A stretch of 64,000 nt of DNA from Hevea brasiliensis. Lineage: Eukaryota; Streptophyta; Magnoliopsida; Malpighiales; Euphorbiaceae. The stretch is from contig NC_079496.1 of the NCBI RefSeq assembly GCF_030052815.1, forward strand, positions 66,329,652 through 66,393,651, given 5' to 3'. The notes beneath the pieces are model-generated. The model made no database searches. It saw only the letters and a program-made list of their open reading frames with translations, and had not been told where the DNA came from. Position numbers and translations under genes: made by a program. Below, in pieces: positions 23,525 to 35,851 of the stretch (position 1 is its first letter; each line of letters opens with the position of its first letter).

Positions 23525-24127
23525 TCAAATATCATCTATAAATACCACCACAAACTGGTCGAGATGTGGTCTTAAGATAGTGTTCATCAGATCCATAAAA
23601 GCAGCTGGAGCATTAGTTAACCCGAATGGCATTACCAGAAACTCATAGTGGCCATATCGAGTTCTGAAAGCAGTTTTTGGAATACTCTGCTCTTGCACTT
23701 TCAACTGATAATAACCAAATCGTAAATCAATTTTTGAAAACACAGCTGCACCCTTCAACTGATCAAACAGATCATCAATGCGAGGCAATGGATATCTGTT
23801 CTTTATTGTCACCTTATTCAACTGCCGGTAGTCAATACATAAGTGGAAAGTGCCATCTTTCTTCTTAACAAACAATACTGGTGCTCCCCAAGGTGACACA
23901 CTTGGGCGGATGAAGCCCTTTTCAAGTAGTTCTTGCAATTGTACCTTCAACTCCTTCAATTCTGCTGGTGCCATTCTATATGGTGTTATGGAGATTGGAT
24001 CCACACTAGGCATAACATTAATCTCAAACTGCACTTCTCTTTTCAGAGGTAATCCTGGCAATTCATTAGGAAACACATCTGGAAAGTCATATATCGTAGG
24101 GATGTCCCTCAATGCTGGGCTCCCCAC
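23525..24127 (-). pseudogene. pol: Element A reverse transcriptase, truncated at the catalytic motif
   Basis: A 200-residue open stretch covering the RT fingers and palm: [80 protein letters not shown], and FIDDI at residues 196-200, the catalytic aspartate pair. The frame closes directly after FIDDI. 23524-23404, which should encode the next segment, has several stops and a frame change before the 23403 ORF. RT copies the genomic RNA into cDNA in the particle; this copy cannot produce a whole enzyme. The sequence matches element D's RT along its length. Confidence 0.9.
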
Positions 24128-24628
24128 TTAGGTGTCTACCACATGTGCCAAGTATGCTTCACACCCCTTTCTGATCATTTTTCCGGCTAGTGCAGCCAAA
24201 ATGATGTTTGATGGCAATAGCTGCCTCTCCCCATGTATTACCACATCACTATACTGAGGGAGACTAAAAGTGACTGTCTTCAATCTACAGTCAATCGTGG
24301 CGTGATGCCTGGCTAACCAATCCATGCCCAAGATGAGATCATAATCTCTGAAGGGAATTTCAATAAGATTAGATAGAAAAGTATGTCCTTGGATCATCAA
24401 AGGATAATCCCTATACATTTTATTAACCCTGACCTCTTGTCCTATTAGACTTGTTACTAGCACCTGAAAGTTCATTTTTGTACATGAAACAACAATGCAA
24501 TCAATGATGCTATCACTCACATAGGAGTGGGTAGAACCCGTATCAAATAACACAAACACATCTTGATTAAAAGTTGAGAAGGTGCCAGCCATAATATCAG
24601 ATGTCTCAGCCTCTTCTCTATGTCTCAT
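24128..24628 (-). pseudogene. pol: Element A aspartic protease region
   Basis: Open for 166 residues. The catalytic motif DTG is intact at residues 29-31 (LFDTGSTHSYVSDS), followed by LIEIPFRDYDLILGMDWLARH, the usual second half of the retropepsin-like domain. Conserved MIRKGCEAYLAHVVDT lies before the stop at 24128. It is in the same frame as the RT piece that begins at 24127, so one stop separates protease from RT. Gag lies in a different frame just upstream. Retropepsins cleave the Gag-Pol precursor. As a stand-alone segment this is the least damaged part of element A. Confidence 0.85.
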
Positions 24629-24639
24629 TGTGCAGACTG

Positions 24640-25850
24640 ATCAAGCAATCGCTTGCTCGATCGATTCATCGTGCCTTGGCTGCTCACTGACTACCTCTAC
24701 CCCTGCCTCTACCTCTGCTAGGTGGTTGTGAACCTCTGGTGGCAGGATTCTGAACTAAACCTTCTGCAGTTATAGGAGGTGGCCCAACTCTACGGGCATT
24801 GGTGCAGTCTTTAGCAAAGTGTCCTGTGCCTCCACAGTTATAACAGGCTCCTATGGCCTTATAGCATACCCCACTATGATTTCTACCACAAGTTTCACAT
24901 TGGCGGGGAGGGTAGGAACTTCTGGTAGTCTGCTGACCAGATGGAGGAGGTCTCTGTCCTGAAAATCTTCCCCTACCAGACTTTTTACCACCCCTGTTGT
25001 GTCCCCCAAAGTTCTTTCTCTTCCCAGTAGGACCACTGAAACTCTAATCTACTGACTTCCCCTCCTTCTCTTTTTCTGTCTTCTCTGATTTCTTTTTCTC
25101 TGGATCCGCTTCTAACTCAATTCTTTCTAATTCAAGTGCTTGAGAAATAAGCTCAGAGAAGTTATTATGTTTGAATCCAACCACTTGTAGTCTGAGACTA
25201 GGCTTCAAGCCGATTTCATACCTCTTACATCTTTCCCTACTGGTAGAAAGGAGACTTCCTGCATAGTGGCTCAGGTGAAAAAATTCCCTTTCATACTCTG
25301 CCACTGATCTATTTCCCTGTTCGAACTCCTATAGCTTGTGGTCCACATAGGCATCTGGGACATATTTTTGTCTGAACTCCCAAAGAAAGTCATTCCAGGT
25401 TAGCACTGGAGGTTCCATCAAACTATGGGGAATGGTTTTCCACCACTCATATGCATCCTCCTATAGTAGTAACACTGAATACTCAAATCTGTGCTCCTCT
25501 GTATAGTTTAGTTTCTTGAACACCCTATCCATTCTCTCCAACCATTGTTCTGCCTCTAGTAGATCTACTGTCCCCTTGAACTCAGTAGCCCCATATTTAA
25601 TCAGCTTGTTATACTGCTTAGCTGAAGACTATGGTTGTACCACTAGTGTCTGTAGTGGGGCTTGAGTAGGCATATTACCAGCCATCAGTTGGAATATTAC
25701 AGCCATCTGCTGTGCAAATTGAGCAGGAAACTGTGGTACTGAGGGGGCTGGTGCAGCTGATCCACTCAAATTGTGTAGGGCTGGGGCATCCCCTTGTACC
25801 TCAGCCTCTATTGATTGATTGACTGAACGGTCCCCTTCTTCCATAGTCAA
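24640..25850 (-). pseudogene. gag: Element A Gag with zinc knuckle, broken
   Basis: One frame from the start at 25850 (MTMEEGDRS). It is closed by TAG at 25629, further stops between 25628 and 25305, and TAG at 25044. 25850-25629 is the N-terminus. 25304-25044 is the end of the gag core (YEREFFHLSHYAGSLLSTSR, then a Glu/Lys-rich tail). The nucleocapsid zinc knuckle C-x2-C-x4-H-x4-C lies at 24845-24804 (TGT...TGC) in the same frame, after a first CETCGRNHSGVC pair. Element C's gag is nearly the same protein and has CAG where A has TAG at 25629. The ORF at 24851-25036 is a shadow frame of this region. A basic, repetitive Arg/Gly tail (24640-24750) precedes the protease. Confidence 0.87.
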
Positions 25851-26014
25851 TTAGAGGATAGTACACCTCCTAGACAAATAACACAATGAGATTTCCTCCC
25901 ATTAGTGCATATTTATAATGTAATGTACTATATGTATCAAATCCTGACATTGAGCAGTTGTACTATGAAGAAAGAATGTTCAAATTATAGGTCAAAACAA
26001 AATTTAAAAATCAG

Positions 26015-26026
26015 GCTCTGATACCA
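26015..26026 (-). other. Primer binding site, element A
   Basis: Minus strand TGGTATCAGAGC (plus: GCTCTGATACCA), eight bases inside the 5' LTR end at 26035. Confidence 0.95.
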
Positions 26027-26034
26027 CAAAAACA

Positions 26035-29000
26035 TGTCACACCCTACCCCTCTGTAAGGCATAACATGATCTCGTAGTATACCTAATGAATTATCAAACT
26101 TCATCTACTGATAACCCATTAAATACACTACAAGGGATTTTAAACCTTTTCTTATTTCTTTTTGCAGTGGTGAGCACTTTTGACAGGTGTTAATTTTTTT
26201 TTTAACTGAAGTGAACTCAAATAACGAATATGAAGTATCAGTAATTTCTATAAAAATTTTAGCAGAGTACCATCTATATTTTGAATAAAACAGTTCTTCA
26301 AAAACCTGTAAAAAGCACTTCCAATATATTTGTTCAATCCCAAACTTCAGTATGGCTCAACACAAATCAATTTTCTCAATATTTGTTAAACTCAATTCAA
26401 TATCAATTTTCAATATTTCCAAAGATAGACTACAAAATGACTGACTAGTTCAAAAGCTGAGATAAGAAATAAATATATTACAACTGCTCAAGACCAAGTA
26501 CAATATATACATACAATGCACATACATTACAACAAAAATTACAAAAAGATGGTATACTCAATATACCTGGCAGAATCCCAAAATATAGCACAAGTAGCCT
26601 ACTTTGCTGCTCTGTCTATCTATCTACCTGCGACAGCAATGAAAAAGCTATCGCTGAGCCAATGTCTCAGTGGTGCACAACATTAAGAAAATGCAATTTA
26701 AAATCATAAACCATAAATCATATAAATTGTGGATACTTAAAATCATAGTTAAATTCAAAAGACAGAGAATGTCATAAAGAATTTAAACTCCATTTCACAA
26801 TGTGTCAATGAATATCAATAAATCACACACATAGCTTAATCATGTTTCCAAAGTTTAATTCATCCTAAAAGCCAATGGCTAATGAGGAATAACATAGCTA
26901 GCTAGCAATTATATGAGTACTCATTCTATTCGTCCTCAACTGGAACACACCTCAACAGTTCAGCCAGAGAGGGAATTCAAAGCCAAATCATCCCATTAGA
27001 CAAGCTAGCGAGGAATTCAATCAAATATACATGATAACTATGGTTTCAAACCATTTGCAATATTTTTCAAGCAATAAGTATCCATCAAATATTATTCAAA
27101 CAAATTTTCCACAATTTAAGCAATAACATATAAATTGTCATAATTTATTTCAATTGAAAATTCAAAAGAAATAACTATTGTGCACAAAACTCTGATAAAT
27201 GCCTCTTGGCCTTGACTCAGTGGTTCCATCTCCTTCTCTAAGTCTTTGCTAACTGAAACACACAATTTAAAGTATTTCAAAACTCTTTTAAATTGTTTCT
27301 AATAATAAAGTTCAATAATTAAATTTATTTAATACTATTGCTTTCATTAGTCAACATATAATGTTGACTTTTGATGCACTCTATGGGAATAAATTTTAAT
27401 GTTACTAATATATCACATTTTATAGTCCTTTAGTGTTGGTACATGTTACCAATTTCATTTTCAAGTGTATTACATTTTATTATAATTTATTAGATTTTGG
27501 TATGCTATTTTGATCTAGCCGGATGACCTAGTTCCCTTGGTTTTCGGGTTCTGGTTTGAATTACAAACTTGTAGGTCTATATCTTAGTGAACTTTTGCCA
27601 CAAATTTTAGGTCATTTGGAGTTCATTAGACCAAGTTATGGTCATTTTACTATTGCTGGACAACTTGCACTAAAATGGCAAACTTAGGTCATTTCTATGT
27701 CATTTTTGATTCTAGCAGTTTTTATACCCAAATTGTGCAAGCATTTTGACTTGCTTATGGTTATTTCTGAGTTTTGGTGTCTTCATAAGAGTGGTAGCTA
27801 TATGTCTAAGCTTTCCATGGTATAAATATTAGGTCAATTGGACCTGTTTGTAGTGAGTTATGGCCAAAATACTCACTGTTGTTCAAATGGTCAGTTTTCA
27901 GGTTTGTAATGTCACTAATCCAGATTTGATCAATTCTCATGTCACTTTCTAGACAGAATTTAGGTAGGCTTTCTGCATGAAAGTTGGCACATTTTATGCC
28001 TAGTTTTACCTTCAATTGGCCTCATACAAATTGGAGTCGCACAACTCCATTTATAGCCTAAAATATATACTGCCCTTAACACATTTTAAATCACCAATCC
28101 AAATAAACATTCAACCAATTATATCTTCACTTCCCAAACAATTTTGCACTTGTACCATACCATAACCATTCATTAGTTTACATTTTAGTAACTTTGGCAG
28201 AATACAATGACCTTACATACACCAAATACAATTCCTAATTTACAAAGTCCATTTATAACAACATATCCATATAATACTCCTAACCAATACATATAATTTC
28301 CATCATCAAATTACATATATGTTCACTACTATATCAAATACATATACTGCCACTTTTTGTACCATAATTCAACAACTTTTCATGAACTTAAACACTACCA
28401 ATCTTCACTATGAGGCTGCCCAAGAAATACATATACATCAAGCTTCCATTTTAACTTTTCAAACTTACAATTCAAACTTTATACATGGTAAATAACTCCT
28501 ATACATATAAGCACTTAAATCAACACCTCAAACTACCATTTACATGTAAAAACAAGCTAAACATGTTGAACATCCATGGCTGCCAAAATGGAACATCACC
28601 CTAACTCACCAAGCCTCAACATTTCTTCCATAAATCCACTCACCACAACACCCACACAAACTTTAATGAAGCAAAAATGGAAAACAAGCACTTGACTATT
28701 TTGAAGCTTCTTAAAAACTCATCAAAACTTATCTTTCTTGCTCCCTAAATGCTACCCAAGGTGTGTACTCTAACTTTAATTGAGACAACTTGCAAGAACT
28801 ATGGCTTGATCATGGAGATTGGAGCATGCAAATGGGGTGGCCATGGATGAGAACTTGGGAGAGAAATTCGGCTGGTTTGAAGTGAGAGGTTGAAGATAAA
28901 GTCTCTATCCACAATTGTTATATTTTAATGTCCATTAACTTTATTTAGTGGAGCAATAAGTTTGGTTAAAGATTAATTAATCCAAAGTTTCCAAATTTGC

Positions 29001-29566
29001 CATTTTGTCACCTCACTTTTACTATTTCCATTATGTACCACAACTTTAATTTTCATGACATTTTTAAAGTTTAATATCATTTATTTTTTATGGAAATTTA
29101 GGTCAAAAGGCAACTTGGGGTGTCAAATGACCACAATGCCCCTATTCAGGTTGTATTCTCGATTTCTCAGTAACACCGATTTTTGTCGATTTCTTAATTT
29201 CTTGTTTTTCTTTGTACTAATGAATTAATTTTTCTTTGACATTTCTAATGTCATTTATACTTAAATAGATGTTTATTTAACTCTTAAAAATATTTTCCAG
29301 AATTCCCCACGGTCTAGGGCTAGTTAACGGTCCTCGCCGCAACTTCCCGGTGCGGTCACCCATCGCTACGGTTTTTGGCTCGTTTAACTTAGTTACATTT
29401 CATTGCTCTTATTTTTCCTTCATTTTTCTTATATTTTTCTCTAGTGTATTTCATAATTTTATATCTCCTCACTAATATTTAAGTATAATTCTAGGCATTC
29501 TAGCTATTCGGACAGACACTGGTCACCGAAACAGTAGAACGCACTACCGAATATAGGGGTGTTACA
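26035..29566 (-). repeat. Element A 5' LTR (3,532 bp)
   Basis: Minus orientation, TGTAACACCCCTATATTCGG...GGTAGGGTGTGACA. Both tips match element C's LTRs. It is intact and uninterrupted, so it serves as the reference for the split 3' LTR. The hairpin module lies at 26630-26669. No gene. Confidence 0.93.
26630..26669 (-). other. LTR double-hairpin module (element A)
   Basis: In transcript orientation hairpin 2 pairs GCGATAGC (26654-26647) with GCTGTCGC (26637-26630), 8 bp with a single U-G pair. Hairpin 1 pairs CTGAG with CTCAG-type arms (26670-26654 region) with one mismatch. CAGGTAGAT follows on the minus strand. Confidence 0.65.
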
Positions 29567-31873
29567 GTACAAATAAATCTAAAATTTATACTGATACTTA
29601 TATTCTTATGAAAGTCACATTTGTAATGTTATTTAAGTTGTAATTCTTCTAGTAGTCTTTTTATTACTTTCTTGATACTTTCTAAGTTGTTTATAATCAG
29701 TTCGTAATATTTAAAATTTTTAGAACTAGTTTAATTTACTTCAAATCATTCTAAAGAACAAATTTTTGGAGTTAATCTAATTTATTTCAGAACTTCTTCT
29801 CATTTATTTACTTTCTAGCATTTTTAATTGCTAATATTCATAACTTATTTTAATAAATTAGACTGTCTAAGTAACCTACGACAGGCTAACTAAACTGGAT
29901 AATGGGTCATTGGCACTGGACACCGCGGTGCCTCGGGCCGTCATACCATGGGATGTAGAACGTCAACCATGTATGCAATCAGTATGGCTAAAAAGCCATG
30001 ATAACACATAATCGGGCATTAAGCCATGAGTGCGGGCATAAAGCCATGAATACAGGCATAAAGCCTTTCGCAGTGCTGCTAAAACAATGCTCTATTGGCA
30101 TGCCAAACTATCCAATCTGACATACATGTCTAGGCAATACAAGGGCACATAATATCATTAAATATTAATATATTGTGTTTTATGACTTCATTATTTCATA
30201 ATAATTTTCAATTATAATGTATACATTCATTTGATCATATATATGATCACAATTCACATCAATTATCCTTTTATATCATTGTACTCAAAGTACTTTTCCT
30301 TTCTACAATAATGAGAACTAATGTCTCATTCTTACATTAATATGATACATTTATTTATTCATTATGTTATTCATATTGATCACAATTCAAAACAATGGCT
30401 CACATGTACCATTGTATTCAAAACATTTTTTCCTTTCTCATTTATACATTTTATGAATTCTATTTGTGATGGGCATATAAGCCCTAACTACCTATTCATA
30501 TCAATTAGATGGCTTACTTTTCATGTTTCAAGCAATCCATGAACATTTCATGGATTTCAAATTTATGGCCTTCATTTCCCTTTAACAATATAATTCTTAC
30601 ACTTTGTGTCTTTATATTACTATTCACATTACTATTCACTCAAATTGTTAACTTTTTAATACATAATGAATTTATTGAACCTAAGTTCACCAAGATACCA
30701 CATTTTGCATTCTAAAGTTGTTGGTATTGATTGCCAATACCATTTCAAAGCTTAGTGTTAGTTATTCGTAATTTTCAGATTTCAAGTACTAAGTTTACTA
30801 TTCCATTGGTCATTTGTACAGTAGGAATTTGACAAAATGTCTTTACGAAAGTTGTTCCATATTGTGTCTAGTTACATTTCTTCTTTTGAATCACTCCATT
30901 TGTAGTTTTTTAGCTCAAGTTATGGTCATTTTACTATAACTTGCCAGATTGACCTATACCCAGAATTTCTGGGCAATTTGGTTCTGCTAGATTTGGTGAC
31001 CTAAGTTTGGTTGGCAATTTGACTAGGTTATGGTCAGAATTTGGATTTGTGTTCTCATGAAAGTTATAGGGCTATGTCTCAGCTTTCTGTTGGTAAAATT
31101 TCAGATCAATTGAACTTTTCTACACTGAGTTATGACCATTTGAACAAATACTATTTATTTTGTCATTTTCCAGGGATAGCATGTTGGTCACCAGGATTAG
31201 GGTAATTTTTAGGTCAACTTTGTTTGGTTTTCTGGGCAAGGTTTCTTCACAAAAGTTGTACCATTATGTTTCTAGTTTCATGTCCAATTAGCCTTACACC
31301 AATTGAACTTATACAACTCCAGTTATAGCTCAAATAATACATTGGACTCAAAGGTTTGAATTTCCTGCATAAGAATCAACACTCCCAAATTCAATTCTCC
31401 CAACTCCACAAACTTCATTTGATATATTTGGCACTTCTAATGGTCATTAAATCATCTCAACATCATCAAATTCCAAGCAATAATACAAAAACTAAGTTAG
31501 GTCAAAACCCTAACTTATAATTTCAATCTCAATCATAGATCCATGCAATTTGATTTCTAATGCCTTAAACTTCATTAATCAACTTTACTAACTAAAACAA
31601 AATTGTCAAAACCATCAAATTCATTTACTTCCTAGGGCTGCCACAAGTTGAAACTTCAACATATTTCAAGTTTTCTTTTCTTTTCATGCCATTTCAACTT
31701 AATCAAGCATGCTTTTCATGCTTAGGAAAGATAAAGGGTATGGTTAGTGCACTAACCTCTTTAACCACTCTCTTGGCTTCTTGAAACTGTAGAATTTTTT
31801 TCACTTTCTTCAAATTTCTTGGCAGCCAAACACTTCTCCTTAGTGTGGGTGTAATTTTTAGTGAAGGTGGTTG
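29567..31873 (-). repeat. Middle segment of the Tekay-type solo LTR
   Basis: Lies between elements A and C. Inverted, it matches 51290-53650 of the LTR at 50560. Landmarks are the minisatellite (about 29985-30070), GGCACTGGACACCGCGGTGC near 29910, and the 'gaatttcctgcataagaatc' block near 31360. Short ORFs at 30321-30715 and 31703-31954 read LTR sequence and have no protein family features. Confidence 0.85.
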
Positions 31874-34800
31874 TGTAACACCCCTAAGTTCGGTAGTGCG
31901 TTCTGCTGCTCCAGTGACCAGTGTTGTCCGGACAGCTAGGATGCCTAGAACCACACTTCAATGAGAGTGAGGAGACATAAAATAATGAAATAAAAGAAAA
32001 GAAAGTACAAGAAAAACAAAGGAAAAATGATTGCAAAGAAATGTGATCAAGTTAAACGAGTAGGAAACCTAACGATGGGTGATCAGACTTGGGAAGTCAC
32101 GGCGTGGACCGTTGATCGCCTCGATCATGGGAACCACGGAAAACATTTTGGGACATAAATAGACCCTTGTTGAAGAATAAATATCATTAGAAATATCAAA
32201 GAAAAATTAAATAATTAGTACAAAGAAAAGTGAAAAATCAAAAGCAGACAAAATACTTGTTACAGAAAAATCGAAAGCCACGAACAGGGGCATTATGGTC
32301 ATTTGACATCCCGAATTGTCTTTTGACCTAAATGTCCATTAAAAATAAATAGTATTACACTTAGAAAATGAAATGAAAAATTAATTTGATGGTACCTAAA
32401 ATAAATAGTGGAAATAATGGGTTAAATGTGGATTAATTGAAAGTTAACTTATAATATGTTTTAATTTTAGTTAGTGGACCACTATAGGATTAATTTATCA
32501 TTGAAATATGGCTGATATGGTCCACTCACCATCTGAAATTCCATCTTCCTCAAAATTCTCTCAAATGGCCGAATTGAAGAAACCTTGAAACTCCATTGAC
32601 GTTTTTCTTTGAGCTTCATTTCCTCTCTCCATTTCAACTCCATTCTCTTAGGTTCTTTCATGAAAAATGGTCTACACACCACAAGGAAGATATTGATACT
32701 AATTTTGAGAAGTTTGGTGAAGGTTTAGCAAGTTACAAATAAAGGTAAGTTTGCATTTTTGAGAAATCCTTTGTTAAAGTTTTTATGCATGTTTTGGGTA
32801 TTGGTTTGGTGAAGGAAAATTTTGAGTTTGAAGGGTTATTGTTGTTGCCATTTTGGACAGCCATGGGTCACGTTTTTGATGAGGTATTTGTGTATATAAT
32901 TGATGAGAAATAATGTTAATCATGGTGATTTAGTAACCTAGTGATTTAATGCATGTATATATGGTGAATGATGCACTTTGATGGGAATTGGCATATGGTA
33001 CGGCAATGTGATGTTGATGAATGAATTGTGGCAGCTTGTGGACACTTGAATAATGGTGTATATTGAAGGGAGTGTGGGCAGCATATTGACCTAGAAGGAT
33101 TGATGATATGTATGTCAATTTACATTGTAAAGTGTATGTAAAGTTTGTAATGTTTAGGTGTGCTTGTAATGGTACTTAGAAATTGTAATTGTGAATGATA
33201 TTTGGTGTGTTGAGGGTGATTGGAATCTGCCCAAAATAATGCTAATGTTATGTAGAAAATGTTGTTGGTAATGTGCCAAAACAGTTTGGTAGGGTATGGA
33301 AGTAAACCTTACAAAGGTAAGTGTGTGTTTGAAGTTGGGGTGTGTAATGCATATTAAGGGCAGTGTATATTTTGGCCTATAACCTTGAATGTGTAACCTC
33401 AATTAGTATGAGACCAATTTGAGGTGAAACTAGGCACAAAATGTGCCAACTTTCATTGAGAAACCATGCCAAAATTCTGCTTGCAAGGTGACCTAAAAAT
33501 TTGACCAATTCGGATTAGGTGCAATTAGGACCTGAAAAATGACCAATTGGGCAGCAGTGAGTGTTTAGGCCATAACTCACTCAAACCAGGTCCAATTGAC
33601 CTGAAATTTTGACCAAGAATAGTTAAGACCCATACCTACAAGTCTTATGAAGACACCAAAGCCCAGAAATGACCATAAACAAGTCAAACAACTTGCACAA
33701 GTTCGGGTCCAAAAACTGGCCGAACCAGAATTGACCACTTTGACCTAAAATTGACCTAAAATGGTACCATTTGACCAGCAAGAGTTTAATGACCATAACT
33801 CGGTCTACTTAACTCGGATTGACCTGAAATTTTGTACCGCGGTCCATAAGACCTAAATCTACAAGTTTGTAGTTTTGACCGAGACCCGAAAACCGAGGGA
33901 ACTAGATCGTCCGGCTAGGTCAAACCAGTGTTCCGGAATCCAGCAATTTGCATTAAAATGCACTAAGCAAGGAAATGACTTTGGTAAAACATACCAAATC
34001 TAAAACCCTATCAAATGTGACATATTAACGACACTAAAACCTAATTTACCTAAAACGCAACGAGGGTCGGTATATTAGGTGATTAAGTGAATAATTGAGT
34101 TCAGTGCATTATTTACCAAACACCATCGATAGAGACAGTTTAAATTAGTACTTAAACACTTCAAATTGTGTTTCTCAGTTACCAAATACTAAGGAAAAGG
34201 GAAGGAAACACCGAGTCCAGATCGTGGGGACAGTCATCGAGGTTTGTGCACAACAACTGTTTCTTTTGAATTATTTTCAATGGAAATAAATATTGACTAT
34301 TTGCATATCATTGTTTTAAATTGTGGAAATGTGTTTGGTGGACACTTATTGATTGAAAAACATTGTGAATGGTTTGAAACTGTGAAAATTTGTTTGAATG
34401 GTATTTGATGGATACTTATTGATTGAAAAGCACTGTAAATGGTTTTTGTGGAAATTGAAGTGAATTACGAATTGTGTTGCCATTTTGTGAATGAAATTAT
34501 AACTTTGGAAATTTATTGGATTCTTACGGATCATTTGAATAAAATGTTTGGAATTGTTTTGACTCACAATTGTCATGACACTGATAATATGTTCCTCCTC
34601 CATTAATGGGGTGAGTGTGATTATTCCTCCCTCTTTGACTTATTAGTCTGGGGTGAGTATGATTATGTTCCTCCCTCATTGATTTCGATTATTGGGGTGA
34701 GCATGTCTTGTCGTGGTGTACAACACGGCATATATGGAAAAATTGTGTCATGGCCTAAATTGTGTTATAGATTGGCAACACTGTATTCTTCAGTTATTTG

Positions 34801-35670
34801 ATCGAATTGTGTTATTATGTATTGTGAGATTGTGAAATTGATTTAAACTCTTATTGACATATACTGTCTATTGAATTCAACCATGATCTGACTTATTGAA
34901 AATTATTGTGATATTAACAAATGGAGTTTAAATTCTTGTTGACATTTATTATCTTGAATTTAACTATGGTTTTAAGTATCCACTATTGATATGATTTATG
35001 AATTGTGATTTAAAATTTGTATTTGGTAAATGTTGTGCACCACTGAGACATTGTCTCAGCGATAGCTTTTTATTGTCGCAGTAGAGAGACAGACAGTAAA
35101 GAGCTTAGGTCGCTAGTATCGCCAATGAGAGATTTTTGGGTATAGTGAGTATACCACATGTGGCATTTTGTAATCAGAATGTATATTCACTGTATGTATA
35201 TTTTGTTCTTGGTTTTGAGCGATTGTAAATTTAAGTTGTACAAAGAAAGTTGTAAAATAATTATGAGTTATTTGGCTTGTAAAATTGTGTTATATCTTTG
35301 TATCTTGGTATTTGAAAATCACTGGATTTGACTTGAGAAATGTGTTGTGTTGATAAAAATGTTGGAGTTGAGATTTGAAAATATATTGAAGTGCTTTTAC
35401 AGGTTTTTCAAGAACTGCTTTGTCCAAAATACAAATGGCACCTTGCCAAAATTTTTACAGATATTCCAAATAAATCAAATGAGTTAGTTATTTCACTTGA
35501 TTCACCAAAGTCTTTCACACTGTAAATAGTGCTCACCATCGTAAAAGAAGTAATAAAAGTTTTTAAAATCCCTTGTAGTGTATTTAATGGATTATCAGTA
35601 GACGGAGTTGGTAATTCATTAGGTATACTACGGAATCATGTTATGCCTTACAGAGGGGTAGGGTGTGACA
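31874..35670 (+). repeat. Element C 5' LTR (3,797 bp)
   Basis: TGTAACACCCCTAAGTTCGG...GGGTAGGGTGTGACA, followed by the primer site. Modules with 'ccataactca' recur at about 33370-33960. Hairpins at 35043-35079. ORFs here (32482-32682, 32930-33402, 34346-34603) are chance frames in LTR sequence and recur at the matching places of the 3' LTR. Confidence 0.92.
35043..35079 (+). other. LTR double-hairpin module (element C)
   Basis: Hairpin 1 pairs CTGAGAC (35043-35049) with GTCTCAG (35053-35059), loop ATT. Hairpin 2 pairs GCGA (35059-35062) with TCGC (35076-35079), extendable by U-G pairs. The 3' LTR copy keeps a shorter hairpin 1, CGAGAC/GTCTCG at 41346-41351 and 41355-41360. The donor-like GGTA seen elsewhere is reduced to CAGTAGAG. 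Confidence 0.7.
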
Positions 35671-35678
35671 TGTTTTAG

Positions 35679-35690
35679 TGGTATCAGAGC
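35679..35690 (+). other. Primer binding site, element C
   Basis: TGGTATCAGAGC, eight bases after the 5' LTR end, the same spacing as in element A. Confidence 0.95.
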
Positions 35691-35851
35691 CTGGTTTTTA
35701 AATTCTATTTTCACCTGTCATTTGAATATTCTTTCTTCACAAGATACAAGCTCAATATCATTGTTTGATACATACAGACATTACATTATAAATATGCACT
35801 AACGGAGGAAATCTCCTTGTGTTATTGGTTTAGAGATCTAAAATCCTCGCA

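Larger units (their letters stand above)
5704..29566 (-). mobile_element. Element A: Ty3/gypsy Tekay-type chromovirus, degenerate, 3' LTR broken
   Basis: Order on the minus strand: 5' LTR (29566-26035), primer site (26026-26015), gag, protease, reverse transcriptase, RNase H, integrase, chromodomain, polypurine tract, 3' LTR (21179-19772, then 7233-5704). Flanking duplications are GTATA (5699-5703) and GTACA (29567-29571). The related LTR at 53630-53680 shows an unoccupied site reading CATTTATATAATGTACA, which supports these ends. Total own length is about 11.3 kb. Many stops and frameshifts make it inactive. About 0.6 kb of its 3' LTR is missing where a foreign 12.5-kb block (7234-19771) now sits. 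Confidence 0.88.

Noticed and set aside
24851..25036. 61-codon ORF in element A
   Set aside because: Shadow frame of the gag zinc-knuckle region; the equivalent shadow occurs at 36652-36834 in element C.
21113..25850. Centromeric (CRM-type) chromovirus
   Set aside because: LTRs over 3 kb and the chromodomain ending with TWEREEDM fit Tekay/Del better, though only a tree of RT domains would settle it.
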